Shown here: positions 56,444-64,000 of the stretch, piece by piece
Numbering within the stretch: position 1 is the first letter of the stretch
Layout of the letters: each line of letters begins with the position of its first letter
Source of the DNA: Corynebacterium mustelae
GTDB lineage: Bacteria; Actinomycetota; Actinomycetes; Mycobacteriales; Mycobacteriaceae
Reading direction: 5' to 3'
Length of the DNA stretch: 64,000 nt
Assembly (NCBI RefSeq): GCF_001020985.1
Contig: NZ_CP011542.1
Span: 806,001-870,000 of the forward strand
Program-made: the position numbers and the translations under genes
Notes under the pieces: model-generated
The model's input: the letters and a program-made list of their open reading frames with translations, nothing else
Told to the model about the DNA's origin: nothing
Database searches by the model: none

Positions 56444-57301
56444 TTACTTTTTCCGCCTACGGTTCCTCCGGTTGCCGGATCGACGTTGCCGACTCCCCGT
56501 TGTAGGCCCGGATGGATTCCGGGGTGGGGAGCCACCTGTCACTTGGAACAAGTCGATCCAATCGTTAACGTCCACTTTGGGAGGGAAGGTTGTTGCCTTG
56601 ATTCCGCGAGAACGTAGCCACATGTGTGCCTCTGACTTGGATGTAAAAAGCCCTAACCGTGAGAGAATCTCACCTATTCCGCGTCCTTTCCCGGTGAAGA
56701 CGGCGTGTACCATCGTCTGAAAGACTTTGCGCTCGGCTATCGGAATTTCGGGGTTTTCTTTCCGATGGATAACAAGGATTCCACCGTCAACATTCGGCTG
56801 CGGGCTGAAAGCAGAACGTGGCACACGGGCAACCAACCGGAAGCCAAACCACGGGGCCCATTGGGCAGTCATCAGTGTGTTTCCGCCTATTCCGGCGCGG
56901 CGGCGTGCCACCTCCCACTGCATCAGAAGTACAGCATCGCGCCAGTGTGGGGCGTGCAACAGTTTCCGGAGTATGGCGGTGGTGATATGGAAGGGGATGT
57001 TCCCCACGATAACGTGGGGAGTAGCCGGTAACCGGAACGTGAGAAAGTCACGATGAACTATCTCAAGGCACCCCGGTATGGATTTTTCCTTGAGGCGGGT
57101 GGCTAGTTTTGTGTCTACCTCAATAGCTGTTACGGATCTTCCTAGACGGGTGATCGGAAAAGTAAGGGCACCGCGTCCGGGGCCGATTTCAACGATGGGG
57201 CCAGTGGTTTGGGCGACAACATCGACGAAGGTGTTGATGGTTTTGTGGTCGGTGAGGAAATTTTGGCCGTGTTCATGGCGGCCGTGTCCGTATGCAGACA
57301 T
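56444..57301 (-). CDS. erm: Erm(X)-like 23S rRNA (adenine-N6) methyltransferase
   Basis: 285 aa from MSAYGHGRHEHGQNF. Methyltransferase motif I VEIGPGRGALT, acidic IEVD, HRDF and catalytic NIPFHITT. The C-terminus is very basic (NRRNRRRKK). By memory it is close to, but clearly different from, Erm(X) of Corynebacterium, which dimethylates A2058 and confers macrolide-lincosamide-streptogramin B resistance. Not KsgA: length and the N-terminal HGQNFL match Erm. TGGAG lies about 9 bases before ATG 57301; the frame extends 14 codons upstream without support. It is flanked by palindromic element copies C and D. No transposase or IS is seen. Confidence 0.88.
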   Translation of the reverse strand: MSAYGHGRHEHGQNFLTDHKTINTFVDVVAQTTGPIVEIGPGRGALTFPITRLGRSVTAIEVDTKLATRLKEKSIPGCLEIVHRDFLTFRLPATPHVIVGNIPFHITTAILRKLLHAPHWRDAVLLMQWEVARRRAGIGGNTLMTAQWAPWFGFRLVARVPRSAFSPQPNVDGGILVIHRKENPEIPIAERKVFQTMVHAVFTGKGRGIGEILSRLGLFTSKSEAHMWLRSRGIKATTFPPKVDVNDWIDLFQVTGGSPPRNPSGPTTGSRQRRSGNRRNRRRKK

Positions 57302-57329
57302 CAGGTGTGCTCCATTGGGTTGATGTGGA

Positions 57330-57400
57330 GCCGGGCATGACAAAACACCGCCCGGCTATGGTACCGGGACGGTTTTCAACCCATGAGGGGTTGGGAAACC
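57330..57400 (-). promoter_or_regulatory. paired hairpins in the erm leader
   Basis: Two stems lie upstream of the erm start: CCGGGC/GCCCGG just before it, and a longer CGGTTT...CAACCC / GGGTTG...AAACCG at 57369-57400. A short out-of-frame reading frame (MPGSTSTQWS...) overlaps the erm start. This could be an attenuation leader as known for other erm genes, but no classical macrolide-stalling peptide is recognised. Confidence 0.4.
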
Positions 57401-57825
57401 GCCTTAGCGGCTGTTGCGCAACCGCACGAAAGCGGAACCTGTGAATGTCATGGTGAAAACAATACCTCACTGCCACCACATGTAGTGAGCAAGCCCGACG
57501 GACACACGTTCTTGTACGCAAGAAAATCTTGTCAACCCAGATTTGCGTTGTTTTCGGTGGTGCGGTGAACATAGCCACACTCGACCTTTCCGCGTCACGT
57601 TCACGAAACCAACTGCCACAACACGAATAGGTCGAGTTGCGTGTCAAAAACTGCACCAATTATTCGCCTGCCTGGAAATTTCCGATGATCAACCCCTCAA
57701 CTTCGTACTAGCAGTTGGCAATAAAATGCGAAACCAAAGTTTGATGGCTTACAGAAGTTAGACAACGAGGATCCATGACTGGGAGACTCGTCGTCTAAGA
57801 ATGAAAAAATCAATGACTGGGCTGG
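57401..57825. other. gene-free spacer upstream of erm
   Basis: 425 bp with palindromic element copy D (57579-57638). No credible gene seen; probably carries the erm promoter. Confidence 0.5.
57579..57638. repeat. palindromic element, copy D
   Basis: 60 bp: ACTCGACCTTTCC (left) / GAATAGGTCGAGTT (right). The right arm has the GGTCGAG form, so both arms match here. Confidence 0.75.
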
Positions 57826-59310
57826 TTATGCGTCCTTATTGGTCACCACCACCCACTCCGGTTCGTCCATGTCCGGGTCGAAGGGGAACATTGGTCGGGT
57901 GATCCGGTGGTGGCCTAAGCGGATGAGGTCTTGGTCAACGCCACCTGGGGTTAGTGCCAGCATCCACCCCTTGGCAATGGCGTGGAGTTCCGGTTCCAAA
58001 TATCCGATTTTGACGCAGATGATCTCCTTTTCTTCCGGCTCAATCCCCAGGCGACGGTACATGTCCAAGGTCGCATATTGGGTGCGGCGGCTGGTGATAA
58101 TCACCTGTAGTGTGCCCACATCGATGCGGGCGCATATGCCGCCGGTGGGGTCGTCGGCAAGTGCGCCGACGATACCGGAGACAGTGACGGTGCCAGGTGG
58201 GGTGGTGTCGATATGCCCGCCAACTGGGATGCTTATCGACGCCCCCACACCAGCGTTGCTGGCAGCGTGTACGGCGGCGGGATCAACGATGGAAGCGAGA
58301 ACACTCGGGTGGTTGACTGCTTCGGAATGCATGAGGGCATCAAGAGTAAAAGTGCAGTCATCGGCACCGCCCGCGCCGGGGTTGTCGCCAGAGTCAGAAA
58401 TGATAAATGGGTGCTGGTCAGGTGAGGCGCTGAGTGCCTTATCGAGGCAGTCGGCAAACTGGGCGGCGGGGGCGACAAATTCAAATTCGTGGCGTACCGA
58501 CCAGAGTTGTTGAGCTAGTTCAAGGGCGTTTTCCTCCACAAGTGGTGCGTTATCGCCATAGACTACGATTGCTGCGGTGGAACGCGGCTCATCAGCCCAG
58601 GCGTAGCCAATCCAAATGGCGGCGTCGGTGATCCCATCCAGAGTTTCGATTTCGGGAATGCTGCCGTAGAGGGATTTGGCGGGTTCAAGGCGCGTGGAGG
58701 TCATTTCCCCAGGTAGCAGAATGGGGACATGTACGAGTGCTTTGTGCGGCTTGGCGGCGTCGAAAAGCAATGCGTGGCAGAGATTGCGGGCGCCGCGCTC
58801 CCGGGTTTCCCAGGTGTCCTCGTGTGGGGCAAGTCGGAAGCAGGTGAGTTGATCGCAACCGTGGAACAGCGTGGTGGACACGTTGCCGTGCAGATCCATG
58901 GTGCAGCCGACGAAGATATCACTGCCGACGGTGTTACGGATGGCGGTGATGAGATCACCTTCGGCGTCGTCTAATCCGATGACATTCATTGCGCCGTGAA
59001 TATCGAAATAGATGCCATCCAGGGCTTTTGTCGTGTTTGCCTCGGCGAGTTTTTCGCAGATTTCGTCCCGCCAGCTGTAGTAATCTTTGGCTTCGACCGG
59101 GCCGCCAGGCACCGCGCGGGCGTGCAAGATGGGAATCCATTCGACTGCTTGTGACCAGTCGCGATCGGTGTGTGTGATCCACGGATAGCGCTGAAGCAAT
59201 TCCTCGCCGCGCAGAACAGTAAAATCGCTGGCGGTGGCGATATGTGGGGTAAAGGTGCTGCATTCGGTGTGTAATCCACAGATGGCAATTCGGGGTCGGG
59301 ATGTGGTCAT
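57826..59310 (-). CDS. M81 family metallopeptidase (MlrC-like)
   Basis: 494 aa. Begins MTTSRPRIAICGLHTECSTF, the N-terminal MlrC signature. Metal-site motifs are DIHGAMN, TMDLHGNV and SDSGDNPGAGGADDCT; the C-terminal domain carries the MlrC C-terminal fold. MlrC hydrolyses linear peptides derived from microcystin; most relatives act on unknown small peptides. ATG 59310 overlaps the ROK stop as ATGA, so the two genes are translationally coupled. Beside a divergent peptide transporter, it may process imported peptides (inference). Confidence 0.85.
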   Translation of the reverse strand: MTTSRPRIAICGLHTECSTFTPHIATASDFTVLRGEELLQRYPWITHTDRDWSQAVEWIPILHARAVPGGPVEAKDYYSWRDEICEKLAEANTTKALDGIYFDIHGAMNVIGLDDAEGDLITAIRNTVGSDIFVGCTMDLHGNVSTTLFHGCDQLTCFRLAPHEDTWETRERGARNLCHALLFDAAKPHKALVHVPILLPGEMTSTRLEPAKSLYGSIPEIETLDGITDAAIWIGYAWADEPRSTAAIVVYGDNAPLVEENALELAQQLWSVRHEFEFVAPAAQFADCLDKALSASPDQHPFIISDSGDNPGAGGADDCTFTLDALMHSEAVNHPSVLASIVDPAAVHAASNAGVGASISIPVGGHIDTTPPGTVTVSGIVGALADDPTGGICARIDVGTLQVIITSRRTQYATLDMYRRLGIEPEEKEIICVKIGYLEPELHAIAKGWMLALTPGGVDQDLIRLGHHRITRPMFPFDPDMDEPEWVVVTNKDA

Positions 59311-60476
59311 GATGAGGTAGGGGCTCCTTGATTCGTGCGGTTGATGGCAGCGAAGCACAGCTCAGCCATGCCGTACAGTGCAGCGTCAGCCTTGGTGAGT
59401 GAAGCTTCAATGGTGAGGTCCTTGGTGGTCATGGGCAAGCAGCGGGCGTAAAGTTCACTGCGTATCGACGCAGTAAAGACGTCGATGCTAGAAAGCGAAC
59501 CGCCAACGATCACGTCGGTGGGATTTAAGAAAGTAACTAGTGGCGCTAATACCCGGCCTACGCTGGTACCGGCACTGCGTAGCATGGCGGTGACTACCGG
59601 ATCCCACTGTTCTGCGCGCTCTACCACCTGGGCCACGGTATGAACATCAATGCCTTCTTCGCCAAGGGCACGGATAATGCCTGCGCCGCTGGCGACGGTT
59701 TCCATACACCCGGCGCGTCCGCAGCTACAAGGACGATCGCCTGCCTCTGGAACGGAATTATGCGCGATATCACCAGCGAGCCCACCGCCACCAGTATAGA
59801 TTTCGCCGTTGAGCACGGCAGCGCCACCGATCCCAGTTCCAGCTTTGACATAGATTCCATTCCACGTGCCAGGGGCATCTTCGCGCATGGCGCATTCACC
59901 AATGGCACCTGCGCGGGCGTCGTTGTCGATCTCTACGGGGGCTAAGACAAGTTCGTTGAGGATAGGGGCAAGTGGGACGTTATTCCACCCTGGCATTCGG
60001 GCGGCACCCACCACCATTTGCAAGCTACGGTCTACCGGTCCGGGTAATGCTATCCCCAATGCGGCTGCGGAAGGTTTTGCTAGTGCTTTCTCGGATAAAA
60101 CCTTAAGGTGTTCGATAATCCGGGAGAGAACAACCTGGGGGCGGTCGGTCAATGAAACGGGTACCTCTTCGGTGGCAACGAGGTTTCCCGGCCGGTCAGC
60201 TATACCGATGCGGGCATGGGCAGAACCAATTTCGGACAGCCATATAGGATCGTGGCGGTGTGTGGGTTTTAGTACCTGTGTGCGTCTGCCACCGGTGCTG
60301 GCGGTGGGGGATTCATCCACCTCGCCGGTGTTGATGAGTTCGCGGACGATATTGGACACGGTGGAAGAGGAAAAACCAGTAGCAGTGGCGATTTCAGCAC
60401 GCGAAATACCCGCGGGGGTGGCGTCGATAAGCTCGCTGATGACTGTCTTCGCGCCAGGGGCTGCCAGATTATCCAT
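59307..60476 (-). CDS. ROK family transcriptional regulator
   Basis: 389 aa. An N-terminal winged helix (ISRAEIATATGFSSSTVSNIV) precedes a ROK kinase-like domain with GTGIGGAAVLNGEIY, the Asp/Gly loop and the zinc site CSCGRAGCMETVAS. Such proteins repress transport and catabolic genes and respond to a small ligand, usually a sugar. It is first in an operon with the M81 gene and divergent from the transporter, so it probably controls both directions. Confidence 0.9.
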   Translation of the reverse strand: MDNLAAPGAKTVISELIDATPAGISRAEIATATGFSSSTVSNIVRELINTGEVDESPTASTGGRRTQVLKPTHRHDPIWLSEIGSAHARIGIADRPGNLVATEEVPVSLTDRPQVVLSRIIEHLKVLSEKALAKPSAAALGIALPGPVDRSLQMVVGAARMPGWNNVPLAPILNELVLAPVEIDNDARAGAIGECAMREDAPGTWNGIYVKAGTGIGGAAVLNGEIYTGGGGLAGDIAHNSVPEAGDRPCSCGRAGCMETVASGAGIIRALGEEGIDVHTVAQVVERAEQWDPVVTAMLRSAGTSVGRVLAPLVTFLNPTDVIVGGSLSSIDVFTASIRSELYARCLPMTTKDLTIEASLTKADAALYGMAELCFAAINRTNQGAPTSS

Positions 60477-60550
60477 GAGATCGATTCTCCTTTCGTGCAG
60501 CTTATGGCGTTTTTATCGAGTTTGTCACACTATACCCTAACACCGAAACT

Positions 60551-60594
60551 GGATAAAGTTACTTTTTCCACTTAAAAATATAAAAAATTTATCC
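60551..60594. promoter_or_regulatory. candidate ROK operator in the divergent region
   Basis: GGATAAA (60551-60557) and its reverse complement TTTATCC (60588-60594) flank an A/T-rich core in the 230-bp spacer between the ROK gene and the transporter. AT-rich palindromes of this kind suit NagC/XylR-type ROK proteins. Confidence 0.45.
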
Positions 60595-60708
60595 GAAAAC
60601 CATAAAATAAGTTCTTTCACGTGACTAACATTTCAATCACACGGTCATTTCCCTGCTCAGCTGGAACTGCCTCGTGCCAAAGTTCTCACAGAAAACAGGA
60701 GAAGAACA

Positions 60709-62502
60709 ATGCGACGTTTCTCTCGCTCTCGTCGAGTCATTGCTCTGCTCGCCGCAACAGCATTATTCGGTGTCACAGCCTGTGGCGGCAGTGCGGACAA
60801 CGCCGGAAATAGCGGCTCAGCCAGCGGTGGCGCTGCCAACAATTCCGTATCCATCGCCTTAAAAACCCCAAGCTGGATTCTGCCAATCAGCGCGCCGGGC
60901 CACACCCAAGGCGAAAACTCACTGTTCATCAACAACCTGTACTCGCCACTGTTCAACTACGACCTCAGCAGCGACGCGAAGTACAACATCAACGAAAAAC
61001 GCTCCGTAGCAGAAATTCCAGAAGTAAGTGACGATGGAATGACACTCACCATCACGCTGAAAGACCGCAGCTGGAATGATGGCACCCCGATCACAACCAA
61101 AGACATCGAATTTTGGTGGCGGCTGGTCAACGCCAATAAGGAATCGTGGGCCTCGTATAAGAAAGGTCATTTGCCCGATAACGTCACCGAATTCAAAGTA
61201 ATCGATGACCGCACCTTCAGCCTGACCACCGACAAGGCATATTCGCCAGCATGGTTTATTGGAAACCAACTGGGCAAGATGGTGCCGTTGCCAAAACACG
61301 CGTGGGATAATGATGATCCCGAATCAGGCGGCGATAAGGACCTATCCGCTACCGACGAAGGTGCAAAGAAGGTATTTGAACAGCTCACCGCCGCATCGAA
61401 GGACACATCTAGCTATGCGACGAGCCCTCTGTGGAAGACCATTTCCGGCCCATTCGCGGTAGACAAATTCGTGTCAAACGGTGAAGTTACCCTCGTTGCT
61501 AATAAAGACTACAGTGGCGAGGATAAACCATCCCTTGACTCAATCGTGTACAAACCATTTACCGGTGACGATGCCGAATTCAACGTTCTACGCTCTGGTG
61601 GTGTTGACTATGGCTACATCCCAGCAGGTGCGATTAATCAAAAAGACTTCATCGAATCAAAAGGATATACCGTAAGCCCGTGGTACGGCTGGTCTATCAC
61701 CTACATGCCGTTTAACTTCAATAACCCCACAACTGGGGTGTTGTTCAAGCAAAAGTACCTGCGGCAGGCAATGCAACAACTCATTGACCAACCAACCCTA
61801 TCCAAGGTGGTTTGGCAAGGAACCGCAGCCCCAACCTGCGGCCCAATCCCACAGAAACCCGGATCTGATGGGTCGATGGAAGGCTGCGCCTATAAGTACG
61901 ATCCTGAAGCTGCGCGCAAACTCCTAGAAGAACACGGCTGGGACACAAATGCTGGTGTTGCTACCTGTACTGATTCCAGCAAGTGCGGTGAGGGCATTGC
62001 TGAAGGCACCAAACTCAGCTTCAAGGTAACCAGCCAGTCTGGATTCTCAGCCACATCGAAGATGTTTGAATCACTCAAGTCTGAATTCGCCAAAGTGGGC
62101 ATCGAACTCAATATTCAGGAAGTGCCTGATTCAGTATCGGTAACTCAGAAATGTGAGTCCACCGATCCAGGGTGCGACTGGGATCTATCCTTCTTTGGCT
62201 CCCAATCATCGTGGTACTTCCCGGTTTATGCCTCCGGTGAGCGGCTCTTTGCTTCCGACGGCGCGGTTAACCTCGGTAGCTACAACGATCCGAAGGCTGA
62301 TGAATTGATTGAAAAGACGCAGTTTGGTACCGACGACAAGGCTATGGACGAATACAACGCCTATCTCGCCGAGGAACTGCCTGTTCTGTGGATGCCGAAC
62401 CCGGTTGCACAAACGTCTGCGTACAAGAGCAATATTTCGGGCATTGATCCGCAGGACCCAACCCTTGGAATGTACCCACAAGACTGGAAAATAACCCAGT
62501 AA
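60709..62502 (+). CDS. peptide ABC transporter substrate-binding lipoprotein
   Basis: 597 aa, SBP family 5 (DppA/OppA type). Signal peptide with lipobox VTACG (Cys about residue 25) and a Gly/Ser linker. Conserved SBP-5 segments include LTITLKDRSWNDGTPITTKDIEF and the C-terminal LPVLWMPNP. It captures oligopeptides (or similar) outside the membrane. AGGAG is 7-8 bases before the ATG. The transporter permeases follow. Confidence 0.93.
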   Translation: MRRFSRSRRVIALLAATALFGVTACGGSADNAGNSGSASGGAANNSVSIALKTPSWILPISAPGHTQGENSLFINNLYSPLFNYDLSSDAKYNINEKRSVAEIPEVSDDGMTLTITLKDRSWNDGTPITTKDIEFWWRLVNANKESWASYKKGHLPDNVTEFKVIDDRTFSLTTDKAYSPAWFIGNQLGKMVPLPKHAWDNDDPESGGDKDLSATDEGAKKVFEQLTAASKDTSSYATSPLWKTISGPFAVDKFVSNGEVTLVANKDYSGEDKPSLDSIVYKPFTGDDAEFNVLRSGGVDYGYIPAGAINQKDFIESKGYTVSPWYGWSITYMPFNFNNPTTGVLFKQKYLRQAMQQLIDQPTLSKVVWQGTAAPTCGPIPQKPGSDGSMEGCAYKYDPEAARKLLEEHGWDTNAGVATCTDSSKCGEGIAEGTKLSFKVTSQSGFSATSKMFESLKSEFAKVGIELNIQEVPDSVSVTQKCESTDPGCDWDLSFFGSQSSWYFPVYASGERLFASDGAVNLGSYNDPKADELIEKTQFGTDDKAMDEYNAYLAEELPVLWMPNPVAQTSAYKSNISGIDPQDPTLGMYPQDWKITQ

Positions 62503-62518
62503 CGGTGCACTACCTTAT

Positions 62519-62558
62519 GCGTTAGGCGTCGAAAAGCAAAAATTTCGGCGCCCAACGC
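62519..62558 (+). promoter_or_regulatory. hairpin between SBP and permease genes
   Basis: GCGTTAGGCGTCGAAA (62519-62534) pairs with TTTCGGCGCCCAACGC (62543-62558) at 14 of 16 positions, loop AGCAAAAA. Such intercistronic stems usually stabilise the SBP part of the mRNA or cut back permease expression, giving excess binding protein. Confidence 0.65.
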
Positions 62559-62587
62559 CCACCAAAACCAGCCCAAGGAAAACGGAG

Positions 62588-63544
62588 ATGACTCGCTACC
62601 TTTTGCAGCGTTTCCTGCAAGCACTTGTCGTGGTGCTGCTAGTCACGCTTATCACCTTCACTATTCTCCACCTCTTGCCCGGTGGGGCGGCGCGCGCAGC
62701 GCTGGGAAAGGAAGCAACCCAAGCGCAGATCGACGCCTTCAACGCAGCCAACGGTTTTGACCAACCGTTACCCTTGCAGTACCTAAGCTATCTCGGCCGG
62801 TTGTTTACCGGCGATTTAGGATACTCCACCCAAATGAACCAGGAGGTTTCGCAGGCAATCGCTCAGCGGATGCCAAAAACCATGGTGCTATCGCTCATGT
62901 CAATCTGCATAGCGGTCACCTTCGCCGTGCCACTTGGTGTTTTCCAAGCCGTCAAACGCAACAAAGCTGCCGACTATATCGGTACCGTTTTCGCCTTGCT
63001 TGCGTATTCAACTCCGCTTTTCTTCCTCGGGCTGGTTTTCATCATCATCTTCTCGCAAAAATTAGCTATTTTGCCGCCCGAAGCGCCCCAGGGATACACA
63101 CTCGGCGAGGTTCTTTCCGACTTCAAAGCTCTCATTTTGCCTGCAGTAACGCTCGCGGTAGTCACCATGGCTGCATATTCGCGCTACGTTCGATCCTCAA
63201 TGATCGATAACCTCAACGAAAACTACATACGCACTGCACGTGCCAAAGGCTTGAGTGAATCCCGCATCATTTTTGGACACGCGTTACGCAACAGCTTATT
63301 TCCCATCATCACCTTACTGGGCATGTATCTTCCCGCGTTATTCAGCGGTGCACTGGTGGTGGAATCACTTTTTAACTATCCCGGCATGGGATTGATGTTC
63401 TGGCAGGCAGCTCAACATCGGGACTACCCAGTACTGCTGGCGGTCACGGTCATTGTCTCCTTAGCAACGGTGTTAGGAAACCTGCTAGCTGATATCTGCT
63501 ATGCCATCGCTGATCCCCGTGTTCGTAGCGGAGGTAAAAACTAA
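62588..63544 (+). CDS. peptide ABC transporter permease (DppB/OppB type)
   Basis: 318 aa, six membrane helices. N-terminal YLLQRFLQALVVVLLVTLITF and the EAA loop YIRTARAKGLSESRIIFGHALRN are typical. It forms half of the membrane channel with the next gene. GGAG lies 6-7 bases before the ATG. The stop overlaps the next ATG by one base (TAATG). Confidence 0.95.
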   Translation: MTRYLLQRFLQALVVVLLVTLITFTILHLLPGGAARAALGKEATQAQIDAFNAANGFDQPLPLQYLSYLGRLFTGDLGYSTQMNQEVSQAIAQRMPKTMVLSLMSICIAVTFAVPLGVFQAVKRNKAADYIGTVFALLAYSTPLFFLGLVFIIIFSQKLAILPPEAPQGYTLGEVLSDFKALILPAVTLAVVTMAAYSRYVRSSMIDNLNENYIRTARAKGLSESRIIFGHALRNSLFPIITLLGMYLPALFSGALVVESLFNYPGMGLMFWQAAQHRDYPVLLAVTVIVSLATVLGNLLADICYAIADPRVRSGGKN

Positions 63545-64000
63545 TGACAACAACACACGAACCACCGCACAACAACTCACCAGTGCGGGCAGCAGAAGAT
63601 GCCACAGTAACCGCAGCTACCGATGATAAGGTAAAGCTGCAACAAAACAATCATGATGACTCTGAACCTCTGCGTAGCTCCGTGCGGCAAGGCCTTGAGG
63701 TATTCATGCAAAACCGCTTGGCGGTAGCTGGTGCGGCAATCATTCTTTTGCTCACTTTGTTCTGCTTTGTCGGACCGTTTATTCACCAAACCGACCAGGT
63801 TCATACCAACCTCGCTGACGCGTATCAGGACCCAGGTGGTCCGCACCCACTCGGTACCGACGGGGTCGGTTATGACACACTCGGTCGGCTAATGGTGGGT
63901 GGTCAAACGTCGATCATCATTGGACTATCGGCCGGATTGCTCGCCACATTCATCGGCACCATTTGGGGTGCGACCGCAGGCTTCCTCGGCGGCTGGATTG
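63544..64000 (+). CDS. peptide ABC transporter permease (DppC/OppC type), cut by window end
   Basis: First 152 codons. A long polar cytoplasmic N-terminus (about 60 residues, MTTTHEPPHNNS...) is followed by membrane helix 1 (LAVAGAAIILLLTLFCFVGPFI), the DppC motif HPLGTDGVGYDTLGRLMVGG and the start of helix 2. ATP-binding subunits are expected downstream. Confidence 0.93.
   Translation, partial: MTTTHEPPHNNSPVRAAEDATVTAATDDKVKLQQNNHDDSEPLRSSVRQGLEVFMQNRLAVAGAAIILLLTLFCFVGPFIHQTDQVHTNLADAYQDPGGPHPLGTDGVGYDTLGRLMVGGQTSIIIGLSAGLLATFIGTIWGATAGFLGGWI

Noticed and set aside
1..64000. CRISPR arrays, rRNA genes, plasmid or replication origins
   Set aside because: No regularly spaced repeats, rRNA segments or origin-type iterons were seen.

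Overview
The window is a chromosomal segment of an actinobacterium, most likely a Corynebacterium. It encodes MtrB-LpqB, SecA, a WhiB1-type protein, the AdnAB helicase-nuclease pair, UvrD2, the 24-residue ribosomal protein bL37 and a UPF0182 membrane protein. From memory, the core gene order (mtrB-lpqB-comF-hpf-secA, reductase/desaturase, rsgA-aroA-yedK, sigH-rshA, whiB1, rhlE, DUF3107/DUF3152, adnA-adnB-K channel-nudC-uvrD2, Rv3195-, Rv3194c- and Rv3193c-like genes) matches the M. tuberculosis stretch from Rv3245c down to Rv3193c. The closest Corynebacterium species cannot be fixed from sequence alone.

Layout. 1-8.9 kb: end of the MtrB sensor kinase, LpqB, a ComF phosphoribosyltransferase, long-form HPF and SecA, then a HAD-like protein and a DUF6912 protein. 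8.8-21 kb: two insertions in the conserved backbone. Each is bracketed by a direct repeat of the 3' end plus terminator of the gene on its left. The first is about 1 kb and AT-rich, with one membrane ORF. The second is about 8.3 kb and carries two tandem giant paralogues (1108 and 1106 aa) and a divergent APH-type kinase. A ferredoxin-reductase/fatty-acid-desaturase pair lies between them. 21-30 kb: rsgA-aroA, an abasic-site DNA-crosslinking protein, DUF4253, YbaK, the sigH-rshA stress module with a secreted DUF4185 (endo-D-arabinanase-type) protein, an LppP/LprE-type lipoprotein, bL37 and WhiB1. 30-46.5 kb: cell-envelope and RNA-helicase genes, then a DNA-repair cluster.

46.5-55.7 kb: an orphan ThiF/cyclodehydratase-like protein divergent from a YgjP-type metallopeptidase, a zinc-protease-like protein, a PDZ-Lon protease, a Ser/Thr-rich lipoprotein, a PPA1309-type protein and the UPF0182 protein. 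55.8-57.8 kb: initiator tRNA-fMet and an Erm(X)-like 23S rRNA methyltransferase. The erm gene is flanked by copies of a short (60-64 bp) inverted-repeat element that also occurs at 50.0 kb. 57.8-64 kb: an M81 metallopeptidase and a ROK regulator, divergent from a Dpp/Opp-type peptide ABC transporter that runs off the window end.

Most worth a second look: the paired insertions with 3'-end/terminator duplications, the giant paralogue pair they brought in, and the dispersed palindromic element around the erm gene.
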